Part shown: positions 24,819 through 37,098 of the stretch, one piece after another
How the letters are laid out: each line of letters begins with the position of its first letter
Position numbering within the stretch: the stretch's first letter is position 1
Assembly (NCBI GenBank): GCA_037951105.1
Contig: JBAMJV010003376.1
Coordinates: 124,001-188,000, forward strand
Reading direction: 5' to 3'
DNA length: 64,000 nt
Origin: Echinarachnius parma
Lineage: Eukaryota > Echinodermata > Echinoidea > Clypeasteroida > Echinarachniidae
Made by a program: the position numbers and the translations under genes
The notes under the pieces: generated by a model
The model's input: the letters and a program-made list of their open reading frames with translations, nothing else
What the model was told of the DNA's origin: nothing
The model's database searches: none

Positions 24819-25994
24819 ATCCCAATAGAAATCCTTTCTCTGCACAGTAAACAGCAATCACTTCCCTGTACGTATTTTAAAAATTAAAACCCATCATAAC
24901 ATGTAGACGCACTCTGGAACATGTGAAATTGAAAGTTACCAAGATATCTGAGAATATTTACTATTTAGTGCTCAGTGGTTTTAAATTTCAAAATCAAATA
25001 CAGTATAAAATTAATCAAAGCATTTTCTATTTTCGGTATTCAATCCCTTGTTTAAAGCCAAATTACACTATTGGGAAAGTTACAAAAAGCTCATCTTTAT
25101 TGGCCAAACTAATTGATCAATATTGTTGACATAGTATTACAAAGGATGTGTGTGGTAAAATCCGAACCTTAGTATTGTTAAAGTAGAAATGTTGGTTGAA
25201 ACTTCAATTCCCACTGTCACCCATCAGCATGCCGCTGAAATTGGGCCTAAATTCACCGCTCGTGGGCTGTGTATTGGTCGACAAGCCCATATGCAATGCA
25301 CACAGCATATAATGCAGTTGAATTGAATCATGGGAATACACATTTTGTATTCTGATCATTTTATTGCTCAAAGAGTCAATGACAAAGCAGTTTTTGTCAA
25401 ATCTTTACATTATCAGATAAGTTATTCTTTCACAAGGTAGGTAATAAAAGCATATTTTTCATATTTTGCGCGTGGGTTTTTTCCCAATAAGTATGTTATT
25501 TGGCTTTCAACATGAAATTCTGGATAATTTGTAACATTTTTTTCTTTGGATTTTGATACTGTGTTTATCGTACTTTGCGGTCTGTGTATTTGTCAGTTTG
25601 TATTGTGTAGTGGAGATCAATATCAACAGAAAAGGGAACTTTAAAAAAAGTTAAAATGTAAAAAAAAAGAAGGAAGAGGAAATTTGGTTTGTGTGTCACC
25701 GGTAAAAGGAAGTGATTGTAAAACCGCTACTTTGTTTACCACATGACACTACGACTACGTAAATGATTTTTTTCTCCTTCTTTTTAATACATTGTATTTC
25801 TCCTTCTTTTTAATACATTGTATATGTTATAAAAATGGACTAATCTTAACAGATTTCCCTTTTTAAATGTAAATCATGAATGAAATTCATTCACTGTATG
25901 TCAACACAAATTTTGTGATGTTGTTTGCTACGGTGGCCAATACAATACATGCAGACGATACACATTGTATGATTTGTTTTCCTAACCAGTGTAA
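24819..25994. other. AT-rich non-coding DNA
   Basis: A short duplication of TTTCTCCTTCTTTTTAATAC occurs at about 25770-25820. The small ORF at 24923-25129 has no recognisable domain. Confidence 0.4.
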
Positions 25995-26267
25995 TGTAGC
26001 AGTCACACCGCCAAACCGACACCAGACCGAACTAAAGTACAAATTTCCGCTTTTATATCGGGCACCGACAAAAGCCCGAACTGGGGTTAGCAGTCACACC
26101 AAAAGAGACTGACAATTCCGATACCACACCGACACCAAACTGACGGCACCACGAACGTCCCTGAACGTCCCTGAACGTCCCCGAACGTCCCCGAACGTCC
26201 CCGAAATGTGCCCGAATGGTTCTGTCTGGTGTCGGTTTGGGTTCGGTTTAGCGGTGTGACTGTTACA
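25995..26267. mobile_element. Harbinger-like MITE, copy 1
   Basis: 273 bp with termini TGTAGCAGTCACACCGCCAA and inverse, flanked by the 3-bp TAA typical of PIF/Harbinger (25992-25994, 26268-26270). It contains five tandem GAACGTCCC(T/C) decamers at 26152-26204. A truncated copy is at about 51150-51377. Confidence 0.8.
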
Positions 26268-26299
26268 TAAAGGGATTTAGCTCAACGTTGTCCAAATTA

Positions 26300-26650
26300 A
26301 GGCTGTAGTGAAACTGTTACACGACGGTTAACCGACCGGCATCGGCAAAAAGTTTTCATTTTCACGGTTTCGGTTAGCCGAAAAAATAAAAATAAACAAA
26401 TGGTAAGAGGATTAATGAATAGATTAGACCTGGTAGAGCCAAATTTAGAAGAATCATTTGTGATGAGATATCTGAAGGCTTTCATCTTGACAGCGGTTTG
26501 TAGACTAACATGGCACTGCCCTGCTGATTCCAATTGAAAAAACGGACAGATATTGAATGGTATATCCGAGAAAAAAAAAAAAAAAAAAATTTAACCGGTT
26601 TTTGCCGTCGGTTAACCGGTTTTCCAAATAACCGACTTACTACAGACTTA
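26300..26650. mobile_element. Repeat iterating GGTTAACCGG-type palindromes
   Basis: CGGTTAACCGACCGGCAT at the left and CGGTTAACCGGTTTTCCA at the right enclose about 250 bp of unrelated AT-rich DNA with an A-run at 26571-26589. No target duplication could be fixed. Confidence 0.45.
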
Positions 26651-26664
26651 GTCCAAATCCACAA

Positions 26665-27024
26665 CTCTCACCCAGATCTCTAGATAGTGGTTCTATCATA
26701 CCTTGTTGTATTCTTATTACTAATAGAAGCATGGAACAGGTTTTAGTTTTTGTCTAATTTCTCTTTCGTTAAAAAGACATTAACAATTGAAGTGTTCAGA
26801 TTTGTAATTATCCCCTGGAAAGTTATAACTGTAAAAAGTTAGTGCATGCAATGAGTTAACGAGATCTCTGTACATTTTTCGCTCAGTACTTGACCGTATA
26901 ATATCTATTTAACGTGAAATGTTCACACATTACATTACACAGTGGACATATCGGATCACATTAGTACACATTTTATCAACCATTCATCACTTTTTGCACA
27001 TGTCAACAAAGTTACTAGATCCCA
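26665..27024 (+). mobile_element. TTAA MITE, family A, copy 3 (left end damaged)
   Basis: Right end CTAGATCCCATTAAATG. The CATACCTTGTTGTATTCTTA segment and the central part match the other copies; the left terminus is not recognisable. Confidence 0.75.
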
Positions 27025-27329
27025 TTAAATGTTGGATTAATTGGTCTTTAATTTACAAGGTACATGGAGAAAGGTGATTGGTGGAAATTTCAATAACAAT
27101 TAAAGATGCCAAATGATGTGTAATTAATAAATGTATGAACTATGTTTCAAAGCAAGAAAGTATACTGTACACAATTGCTGTATAATCTTTTGATCACAAG
27201 CTTAATAAACCAAACCTCACCCATTACGTAGGATGTTCTTCAGTAATATTCAGTAATACTCAGAAGGATCAATAAATTTAATGAAATCAAATATGTTCAC
27301 AAAATACTACATCTAATGCATAAATTATA

Positions 27330-27450
27330 AACCAGTGAAAAGAAATAAATGGGGGCTCATGGAGATTTAGCCCTCGGAAAGACAAAAAGAGCCCCCTGAA
27401 AATCGTAAATGTGCATAGAGTTCAATGCAAAACATTCTAGCCCCCGAGAA
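27330..27450 (-). mobile_element. GGGGCTCTTTT-type element fragment
   Basis: Starts ACCAGTGAAAAGAAATAAAT and contains AAAGAGCCCCCTGAAAATCG and TCTAGCCCCCGAGAAA. Confidence 0.6.
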
Positions 27451-27841
27451 ATAATCTTTATTTCCCTGCCATAAACAATGACATACTGTACATGTATACA
27501 ATTGTGGCGAGGGATTTGCACAGAGCTCTAGAAATAACTAGTTAATAAGTGGTTTGATTGGTCGTACAAGTACATGTATGAACATTGTAGGATACAGTAA
27601 TCAGTAATATTTAATGTGATCATATGTATCAAGTATGTACGGTACACAAAATACTCTACATGTATGTAATGCAGTTATAAACAATGGCATACATACATGT
27701 ACGACTGTGGCCAGGGATTTGCACAGTATGGATACAGGTGTTGTTTGGCAGAGACAGGACTAGTTTAATTAAGGTTTTAATTGGTCTTGTACATGTGTAC
27801 ACTGTAGGAGACAGTAATCAGCTGTTGCTAGCTTGTATTAA

Positions 27842-28138
27842 CACTTTGTGCGCCGTATGCGACGATAGTCACAAACAGCGGCGCGCTTCGTTCGACTTTA
27901 GTCACAGACATAGCAGGTATTGTGTGCATGTGCGTGCACACAATATACGATGCATGCGGTGCGCGCGCGTGCACACAATATACGATGCGCGCGCGCGATG
28001 CTAGTGACCGTAATGACCAAGCGCGAGTCACGGGGAGCTAGCCGCCTAGGGTGCGGGCGCCAGAGTATGGGTACACGTTTGAACTAGCGCCTAAAATAAT
28101 CTGGCCACGGCGGGATCTACTGCACAGCGCGCAAAGTG
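27842..28138. mobile_element. CpG-rich TTAA-flanked MITE (CACTTTGTGCGC ends)
   Basis: 297 bp between TTAA sequences, with ends CACTTTGTGCGC and GCGCGCAAAGTG. The interior is unusually CpG-rich with alternating purine-pyrimidine runs (27950-28005). The overlapping ORFs on both strands follow from this composition. Confidence 0.7.
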
Positions 28139-28254
28139 TTAATTTGTTTGATAAAGAGGAGTCATTAATGTTAGACAGTCAACAAGTGTCTGTTGCTATG
28201 TTCTGGTTGCACTACTAAAATACACCAGAGCTCTCTGCGATCACTACATGTAAA

Positions 28255-28497
28255 AATTGAAGTCGGGCTAGTAAAATTTCATAAATGGACTAATCTGGTT
28301 GCCCGATCGGGCAAGTAACATTTCTTTTCAACTATGAGAGTAAAATGTTATTCCTATTTCTCCAGAAACAAGAGAGGCATTTGCCAAATAAATTGAGCTA
28401 CCTAGCAGAATTATGGGCAAGTAAATTTGAAAATCCCTGATTTTGCTTGCCCGAATAGGCAAGTAGAAGGAAAAGTTAGTGTGGAGGCTTGTCTAAC
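28255..28497 (-). mobile_element. GGCAAGT-iterating element, copy 3 (inverted)
   Basis: Contains GGTTGCCCGATCGGGCAAGT and ends AAAAGTTAGTGTGGAGGCTT. Confidence 0.65.
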
Positions 28498-28499
28498 TG

Positions 28500-29365
28500 A
28501 TGTTCACAGAAAACACTTCCAATATTTTGATGTTGTTTTGTGCTATGTGCCTTGATGTGCCCAACTTAGCAAAGTGGCATACTGCCATCTAGTGGTGAGA
28601 AGTGGACAGTGATCTGTACTAGTTATTCCCTCTGTGATGTATAATATTCCACTCTAAGTAGTTTCTGATGGATAGACAGTCATTGACATTTAACAGACTG
28701 TATGTAATGGACTTGACACTTATACCTGTAACATATATTCTATGATTGTTCTCAATACATTATGTTGTGGAATTGTAATACTTATGTTCATTCAATGATT
28801 TTAGGCATGTTGTAAAAAAGGTTTCTGTCTTTCTGATTAACATGCCTGAAAGAAACATTGTGGACCGACCAAGTGTTTTTTCAAATTTTTGAAAAATATT
28901 TATAAAAACATTGAATAAAGTGCAAATCAGAATTTACAACCAGATACTGACTTGATCTTTACCAAGCAACTTCAAGAACTTCAAGATTATAAAACTTGTT
29001 GAATTTTTTTATTGATTTTCTTTTTCATTCTGGTAAAATTCATAATATAGCATCGGATCTTTAGATAGGTTCACTAAGCGTTCCTATTTCATCCCTGCAT
29101 ACCTTTTAATTATAAGCAACGCATATGTCTGTTTACATTGCTCTCATAGATTTATCATCATCTCGTTAAGTTAATAAATTGCTAGTTAGTGTTCTAATTT
29201 GTCATAAAGTTCAACGAACGTTATTTGAAGCCTTCTTCCAGGTTCTATGACATTTGAATCCATGTCTTTATGATAGATGTACATGGTTGTATTTGTCGTG
29301 TTGAAAGACCAAACGTTAAAGGCTCTTTCAGGGTTTTCCACTTGGAGGAAAAAAGATAATGTTCA
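28500..29365. other. AT-rich non-coding DNA
   Basis: Contains AATAAA at about 28914. No exon or repeat family is recognised. Confidence 0.35.
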
Positions 29366-29373
29366 CCCTTCAT

Positions 29374-30379
29374 TAGTGGTGTCGATTTCGGGAGTATTTA
29401 CCTCCCGGGACTCGCGATAATTTTTTGACCGAGTCACAGGTACCCGAAATTTACCCATTTGTTGATTTCGCTATCGGCATGTCACGCCGCTGTGAAAACA
29501 TGTTCATTCAAGTGACAAAAATGCAGTGCATGTATGACAATAAATCATTTCTAAAATACAGCAAATTCGTAAATCAATTATAGTTTTAGCATTTCTGACG
29601 GAATTTTTAACGGAATTATGGTAACATGCTAGTCAAATTTACCTCGATTACAAAATTTCTGACGAAAATCGGACATAAATGACGATCGTTTCTTCAACAC
29701 ACTTCGGCGAATGTGATTGTCATGCATAGGCATCGCGCCGCTATTTCTGGTTATTTTCTGCCAGCGAGCTTCATTCGCTTGTGTACATGCAATAAATCAA
29801 TGACTCCGATACAATTTCATTTTCTATTCGTAATACGTAGTTCAACGTCAGTAGCGAAAACCGCATACACGCATATGCGGTTTTCGCTGCTGCGCCTGCT
29901 CATGAGTTGAACTACGTAATATGAATGAAAAATGTAATTGTATTGGGAGTCAACGATTCATTGCATGTACACAAACGAATGACGCTCGCTGGCAGAAAAT
30001 AGCCAAAAATAGCGGCGCGATGCCTATGCATGACAATCACATTCGCCGAAGTGTGCTGAAGAAACGATCGTCATTTATGTCCATTTTTCGTCAGAAATTT
30101 CGTAATCGAGGTAAATTTGAACAGCATGTTACCACAATTCCGCTAAAATCATGTCAGAAATGCTAAAACTATAATTGATTAACGAATTTGCTGTATTTTA
30201 GAAGATGATTTATTGTCATAAATGCGCTGCATTTTTGTCACTTGAATGAACATGATAACTCTGGCGGTCAAAGAGGAGCCTTTTGCTTTTTTTTTCGGGA
30301 TATCGAGTATTGATTTTTGCGCCCGGGAGTCAACATTTTTCGGCGGGACCCAGGTACCCGTGACTCACCAACACCACTA
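29374..30379. mobile_element. hAT-like foldback element, 1006 bp
   Basis: An almost complete inverted repeat centred near 29880, where GCGAAAACCGCATA meets TATGCGGTTTTCGC. Arms of several hundred bp pair across the centre, for example GACAAAAATGCAGTGCATG with its inverse near 30230 and CGAATGTGATTGTCATGCAT with its inverse near 30040. Termini are TAGTGGTGTCG and CAACACCACTA, flanked by the 8-bp duplication CCCTTCAT (29366-29373, 30380-30387). An 8-bp duplication and TA-G-G-type ends are typical of hAT. No transposase ORF is present; ORFs within the arms mirror each other. Confidence 0.85.
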
Positions 30380-30689
30380 CCCTTCATATATAAAGATGCA
30401 TCTGAATGTTAAATAGTTCTACAAATGTTTGCATTTAAGATCTTATAACAAGTTACCATCATCATTCACTATCTTCATTTACTATGAAATGGCAAGAAAT
30501 AATCGTGTGTTGCGAAGTAAATTAATTTCTTATCTCTTGAAGTGTACATGATCAAAAGTATAGGGCAACTTGGATTAGAGTAAGAATTTTGAGGTGGTCA
30601 GTACTGGTCATCATGGTCAATTTAAAGGACAATTTAGATGGTTAGAAAGAACTTGCAAACTGCAAAGCCTGAATATGCCTTTAAATACT

Positions 30690-31110
30690 AGAGTGTGACG
30701 TCAAATCTCTGATCTAACGTTTATGATTTGAAAATATATCTAGGGGTTTGCAACGTCACATCGAGGATCTAAAGATATCTCGCGCGATTTGCTCGAGTTA
30801 TCTGAACTGCTAATTTTCTTAACCTTGGGCAGCGAATTATCGTGGTGTGGTCTGCGGTAGCATTCCGCGAGTCGTCGCATTGTGTTTAAAAGGCGACGAC
30901 GGTCTTGGCTAGCGTACAGTATTCCCTGCACTGTTTCGCGTTTTAAATTGAGAGTGATGAGCACGATGCGTCGAGCTTGTCATTTTATGAGTGATGATAG
31001 TTTGACATCACTCATTATTATGGGATCTCAGGACAGACGCAAGATCCAGTTTATATGCATGCAGATAACATCTATCGGGCTTCATTAGGACCCTGTTTAC
31101 GCGACAGTTA
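30690..31110 (+). promoter_or_regulatory. Candidate promoter: CpG-richer unique DNA with CRE and TATA-like box
   Basis: This stretch is visibly richer in CG dinucleotides than its surroundings and shows no inverted termini of a transposon. It holds a perfect cAMP-response element (TGACGTCA at 30696-30703), a half-site AACGTCAC near 30753, and TTTAAAAGG at 30885-30893 in TATA position to a possible start near 30915-30925. A 9-bp hairpin (TGAGTGATG / CATCACTCA, 30988-31014) follows. It lies on the correct side of the 39-kb gene to supply its first exon, but no specific donor site could be chosen. Confidence 0.35.
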
Positions 31111-31727
31111 TTAGGTCTAGTATAGAGGAATATTTAGAACATGATGCTTGCTTTGGTGTTATTTATTTGCATGGAATGTATCCCTATTCAATAATAATAG
31201 CTACAAATGTAACCAATCTTGGCTGTGTGGATCAAACTTTGCTGACTAGAAACCAGCTTTAGGAGCCCCCCCCCCCCCCCCAACAACTTTACCCAGTTGC
31301 TCTTAATTTTATATTTAATATCTTTGGTTGCATAAACTTTAGGTAGGCCGTGTCCAGTAGACCAGTACTAATTTTAAAGTCCTACTTTTCAGGACTTTGC
31401 AAACGGTATTCCTTTTTATTCAAGCATCAGCTTTGCTTTATAAATTGTTTCATTTACTTAACTTAAGTAGTGATTCATGACATGTTTATGCCTGTAAACT
31501 TGTACTGTATGGGGGCATATGAAATGCCACCCCTTTCCTACATGTAACTTGATATGAAAAGTATTTGAACAGAAAAAAGATGTTCTGTACCTTTATAAAT
31601 CTCTTTTTAAACCTTTGTTTCCCAATATTCAATAGCTGGAATCTAAAATATCCCATTTTCCTAGAATTAAATTTGATAATGAATCAAAATCGACCTTTAG
31701 CCCCATCTCAAAACACTCTCATATATC
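31111..31727. other. AT-rich non-coding DNA with poly-C run
   Basis: A C-run lies at 31266-31281. Nothing else is recognised. Confidence 0.35.
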
Positions 31728-32062
31728 AGGGCTCCACACTCACCTTTTTAGTCAGTGGCCCGGTCGGGCCAGTGAAATAGATTCTTCCCATATTCCGGTG
31801 GCCCAAAAGAAAATTTACTGGGCCCAAAATTGTATTTTATGAGTAAGCTTTTTACTATTCAAAATATCACTCTTCCCTGATCAAACCTGTGATTACGGAT
31901 GAAGCACGACATAAAAGAAAACAAGATTTTTAAATGTTGTCAATGTGGGGTTGAAAATCTGCTTGCCCGATCGGGCCACCAAAATATGACTTTTATACAT
32001 TTCGCTGGCCCCAAGTGTAATTTCACTGGCCCCGGGCCTGCGGGCCAGTGCGAGTGTCGAGC
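31728..32062 (+). mobile_element. GGCCAGT-iterating element, copy 3
   Basis: Begins CAGGGCTCCACACTCACC and ends GGGCCAGTGCGAGTGTCGAG. This is the best preserved copy for judging the terminal inverted repeat GCTC(C/G)ACACTC. Confidence 0.7.
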
Positions 32063-34541
32063 GCATATATGCAGTGTGCATTAAATAGGCCCCATGTTTA
32101 TGAATTTCACGCATATGATAAATGACCATGTACTGTGTGTGGGGGATATCCATTTGCAAGCCATAGGTCAGTTACCAAGTGTACAGTCATTAAAGACCAA
32201 TCACAGGTAAAACTTATCTCTTATGACCATTTATCAATCTTATGACCATTAAACTACGCTCATATATCACTTTTTTTGACCGGTTTTAATGAGAAAGTCC
32301 AAATGCATTTTGATGGGAGCCGTAAACAAAAGATGGGCTCACATAAATATTTTGCACCAATTATAGTGTCCAATCGTAAAAGGAAATATTAGTTGTAAAT
32401 TGTATCATCAGATTTTGATTCTGTGTCTAATCATATTGAACGTGCATAATAAATATGTTTTCTTAAGAGTTAATGTAACTTTCAGATGGCTCGCGTCCTT
32501 GTGAGTCCTACATTATGCACTCTTCTCTTGAACTACAAAGTGAAAAAAGGACACTTAACTCTACAAGATAATTGCGCAGGTTTGAAGTGTACCCCAAATT
32601 AAATAGCGTGTCTCCTTCCCTCCCCGCCCCTCCCCCCATCCCTCCCCCAAATCGGTACACTTACTGATTTGTGCGAGTAATACGCAGACCTTCTTATCCA
32701 AGTGATAATGTAACTTTCAGATGGCACATTTGTCCTTCAGAGCCCTACATTATGCCCTTTGCTCTTTCTATTAAAATGAAAAAGGACACTTAACTCTACA
32801 CTTATGATTGATGCAAGACCTGTTGAAGAATGATACGCCTTTATGCACGCTTCATAATAGAGAAATTCTTGTGTGGGCTTCTTTACGAACGATGCGCATC
32901 AAACGTCCACTAGTATGTGGGCCGGGCAACGATGACCGCACGTTTTTAGCTGGTGCCTTTGCGTTAGTCTGTTTCTCTTGTTCATTACCAGAGTCTGGAT
33001 TCAGCAAAACATATAATTTGTTCTAATTTAAAAAGCGAATCAAAGCTTGCACAAAATTTGTAGAATATTAACCATTCCCCGAGTTCTTATGTTTGATTCT
33101 TTGAGAAGCCCAATTTTTTTTATTTATGTATTTCTGGTCGGTTTCTTCTTTGTCTGAATTTATAGAACATTGTCAAATACAGATATTTTTTATATCGAGT
33201 TCTGTATCATTTCATTCATCAAGTTAAGCAAATGTTTAATACAAAAATGACCATAGGCCTAAGACAAATAATGATATTATAATGACAAATTAATGATATT
33301 ATTGTTGAATTAAATGCATGTACGTTTTTATTTCCCTAAAAATCAAAAGTTTTTTCTAGGCTCTGTATACTTTGATGCATACATAACATTTTCCCCTGAA
33401 GCAGTCTATGTGAAATAAATCCCCTGATTGGAAATGTTGTAGAATATTATAAAATACCAACATTTTGAAGATGTAGTACTTACATGTACCCTTTCGCCTC
33501 TTAAGTTACTAAAAATGTTACGAGGATGTCCCCAGGCCTAAGAAAATGAATGACTAAGATGTATTACAAACTATGTTTACATTTGTATTTTTTCAAAAGT
33601 CTATGTTGGAATGAATGACATAGATGTATTACCACTGTGAATACATTCTGCAACTTTTCTTAAGGCGATGTTTGAATGAATGACATGGATGTTATTTTCC
33701 TAAAGTCTATGTTTTTCCAGCTGTTATCATGATATTTAATGTTTCCTGAAGCAGACTGAATTCAAATTATGAGTTCTCATTAAAATTACATTGAGGACAA
33801 AATTAATCATAGGGAATATTTTGTCTCTACTTTTTGGAGTTTTTGATGACATTGGAAGACATTTTTATAGAGAATATAATTATACATCCCATTTTTTGTG
33901 AAATTGGAGGACAAAATTTGTAGAGAAGAATATGATTGACATATTTTTCTTTCCTCCCAAAATTGTCTCTGACCCTGTCTTGGTAGCATCTGTGTTTATG
34001 TGTGTTGGTGTTGACTGAAATTGATAAAAGGATTTTAACTTGCCACTTGGTCTATACCAATGCAGGAATTAATTTTTAATTTTAGGGGGCTACTTTTCCA
34101 ATCTGATGGATGTTCAGAAAATGTTCACATAGTACCATATGGTAATTTTAAGGGCTACCTACTGATTTCAGCCCCCATTTATTTCCTACCCTGGTATATC
34201 TATACCCATGTTGTCTGCTTGCAAAATCAGAACTTAATCATATGTCATGAAATTTAAACTTTTTGAATGTTTGAAAAGAAAGATGACAATATTTCTTTAT
34301 TTGAGCTACACCTTTGTTAATACCATATTTTTTCATTTCATATAATTTATTTTGACAAGTACTATTCGTTAAGAATATGAAGATTTTTGTTATCTTTTGC
34401 TTCACAAACAACTCACAATGTATTTAAAGATTTGTATGAAAATATAACAATTCAAAATATGCAATTAAAACAAATAGGGCTTTGTTTGAAAATGTGCAAT
34501 AGCACCCTCTATATTACAGAATCGCACAACCTCAATCTTAA
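32063..34541. other. Non-coding DNA with a ~230-bp spaced duplication
   Basis: TAATGTAACTTTCAGATGGC through AAGGACACTTAACTCTACA occurs at about 32471-32570 and 32708-32800. The ORF at 32808-33026 has no domain and no clear splice context. A GGGGGCTACTTTTCC fragment lies near 34085. Confidence 0.45.
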
Positions 34542-35092
34542 AGGGATAGTTGAGTTCTGGTAAAGAGAGTACAGTTTTGGTAAAACTGTATTTTAGTTAC
34601 CAAAACCTGCACTATTACATTACAAACTAATAGTTATAACTCTACCATGCTCGAAAGGTATAGCAAATTACAAATGACTAAGTAAAAAGCCTGTTATCAT
34701 TCAAAAAGAGCCGTTACAACTCAAGAGGGTGCTCTCTAAACACTCATCGGTTTCAACCATTTAAAATAAAATATTGTGCATGTGATGTTGAAATAGTTAT
34801 TAGATAGAGAGATAACTATTTAAAAACCTCTTTTGTAAATTTTTGAAAAGAGGAAGCATTTAAAAAAAATTTTAACGGCTGGTTCAAAAATATTGAATAA
34901 ATGTGGGGCCCCACATTTATTACAAATTGCTATGTTTATGGATATTTCAGCCATTTCTGAACCGATTTCGATCAAATAAAGTTTATTCTGTCATTAAAAT
35001 TGTATGCTCTTCTGAATTTGACACTCAGTTTTTCATTATCTCACAAAAAATATTTTGTGTAGCGCCCTCTATACCAAAACTCAACTATCCCT
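34542..35092 (+). mobile_element. TTAA-flanked MITE, family B, complete copy
   Basis: 551 bp with ends AGGGATAGTTGAGTTCTGG and CCAAAACTCAACTATCCCT between TTAA at 34538-34541 and 35093-35096. Confidence 0.85.
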
Positions 35093-35147
35093 TTAAACCA
35101 TCATATATTTCATGGTACATCTAATCCACATTTACATGTAGAAAGTC

Positions 35148-35824
35148 AGGGCTCAAAATTAGCACTGGTTTGTTGGCTTAGGGCCACCAAAAAAATAAAG
35201 CTTCAGGCTGCCACTTGCCCAACTGGGCAACCACATTTAAGAACATTTTTTAAATATTTGTTTATGTTTTAGGACATCCAATTCTGGTTTGATAACTCTC
35301 CAAGGGGTGGAGAAAAAAAGTGAATTTTTACTTTGAAAAAAAGTGAACAGATTCAAAGTCATTGACCTTGCTTTGGGACCTACAAACAATTCTACAGAAA
35401 AAAGTGCTGATAAATTAGCTCTAACTATTACTCCCTTGTGCAAAGATCAAATGGAAAAAAAACCCTCTTCTTTCCATTCTTCAATGGACTTTACATTTTA
35501 TGATGGCTGTCGATCTGGCTTACTCTTTGATTAGCTTTAAAAATATTTTGATTACAGTGAAAATGATAATGCCCTCCATGAATTTCACTTAATTTTCTCT
35601 TTGTTATCAAGATTTTTTAGATTTTTTATTTGAAACAATATTAACTGTGTACAGACTTGTGTGGCAATGAGTTGGAACAGCAATTTGCATTTTTTTGCTC
35701 ATAACTCGGCCATATGACATCCATTTTACATGGAATTTTCACACATCACTCGATGGACATATCGGATCCCCAAAATACATATTTTATCAACCATTTGCCA
35801 GTTTTTGCATATATTGATCCCTTT
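35148..35824. repeat. GGCCAGT-like fragment and 3' part of a family A element
   Basis: A partial element with TTGCCCAACTGGGCAAC lies at 35148-35240. The segment at about 35640-35824 (GCTCATAACTCGGCCATATG ... TTGATCCCTTTAAA) matches the right half of TTAA family A. Confidence 0.5.
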
Positions 35825-36320
35825 AAAATTCTATGACTTTGTGTAATGGCTGTGTTATCGGATGTGATTTATGTGATGTATCCCCTCAGAGAATGTTTGG
35901 CACTTTTTGCGGTGGTCTAATTCCAAGAATTAAAACAATACACAAACTTGCTAATACTATCTAAACACTACGGTAAAACACCAATAATTCACAATTGACA
36001 CTTTGGTGTGGGAGGCAGATTATTGACTGTGCTATAATTGGAAGCTTCAAATGTCTTGTTGATTTTACATACATTACAACCTTTAAGTTTCATGGAAAAA
36101 AAAATGAAATTCCTTTTTCTAAATATTAACATCATATTTATAAGGGACAGAATAAAACTATCCTCTACTAATGCAAGACTAACAGGTTCTTTGGCCTTTC
36201 CCCTAAGATAAAAGTACAGTAACTATTGAGAGTGAAAATAAAGCATCAATTCCTCTTCTATGTTTTATTGCTAGACCAAAAATAAGCAATTTAGATTTTG
36301 ATCAATTTTGTGATATATTA
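35825..36320. other. AT-rich non-coding DNA
   Basis: Nothing recognised. Confidence 0.35.
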
Positions 36321-36322
36321 TA

Positions 36323-36559
36323 CAGGGTGGCCCAGAAATAACGGAACGGTGTGCTTGCTATAATGAAGACACATGATGCCTGTCATAGCAACTAGTAACG
36401 TTCAATGCGTGCGCCATTGTTAGTACCCTTTCTTCTCTATACACCGCTGAACGCACACTCACAATGGAGCACAGTTGATCGTTACCTGATGCAGTATGGC
36501 GGGCATCATGAGTCTTTAGTATGGCAAGCACCCCGTTCCGTTATTTCTGGGCCACCCTG
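36323..36559. mobile_element. Mariner-like MITE, 237 bp
   Basis: Termini CAGGGTGGCCCAGAAATAAC extend as a nearly perfect inverted repeat of about 58 bp, flanked by TA. The CAGGGTG start and TA target fit the Tc1/mariner superfamily. The internal ORF crosses the terminal repeat and is not a gene. Confidence 0.85.
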
Positions 36560-36561
36560 TA

Positions 36562-37096
36562 TTATATCAGAAATAAAAACATCCTTTAAATGCAGGGATG
36601 GAATTCAGAATGAGAAAATATGTGTGGCACCCATTTATCTCAGATGTTTTCTTTATTTCATTACCAAATCAACTTCCCACTTCTAAACAATTTAAATTCT
36701 GATCAAGTTAGTGGTATAAGAGGAGAATAAAACCATACTTTAAATGCAGGATTAACAGCTCCCCTGGAGGGCAAAAATATAATTCTGGGTGAAAAAATAG
36801 CACCCATTCATAAATTTCTCTTCTTATCTCTTTTCTTGATTACATTACCAAATCAAATTTCCACTTGAAAACAATTTAAATACAAGTGCGTGTACTTCTT
36901 TGGGTATATTTAGAGTGGACACAAGATGCAGTTGGTGTCCAGTATTTTGTTTTTAAGGTGTTGCTCCAATTGTTCGTCCAGTAAATTTTGGCTAGTAGGG
37001 GGTAAATTTGTACCCATAGGCAAGTTTGCTGGACCCACATCCTATGAGGGATATTATCAAAAGTAGCCCTTCTGATTTGGGGGAAATAAGTTTGAT
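36562..37096. other. AT-rich non-coding DNA
   Basis: A short local duplication of TTTAAATGCAGG (about 36588, 36740) and TACCAAATCAA (36662, 36846) is visible. No gene is seen. Confidence 0.4.
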
Positions 37097-37098
37097 AT

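Noticed and set aside
29713-30166. 65- and 81-aa ORFs
   Set aside because: They lie in opposite arms of the hAT-like foldback element and mirror one another.
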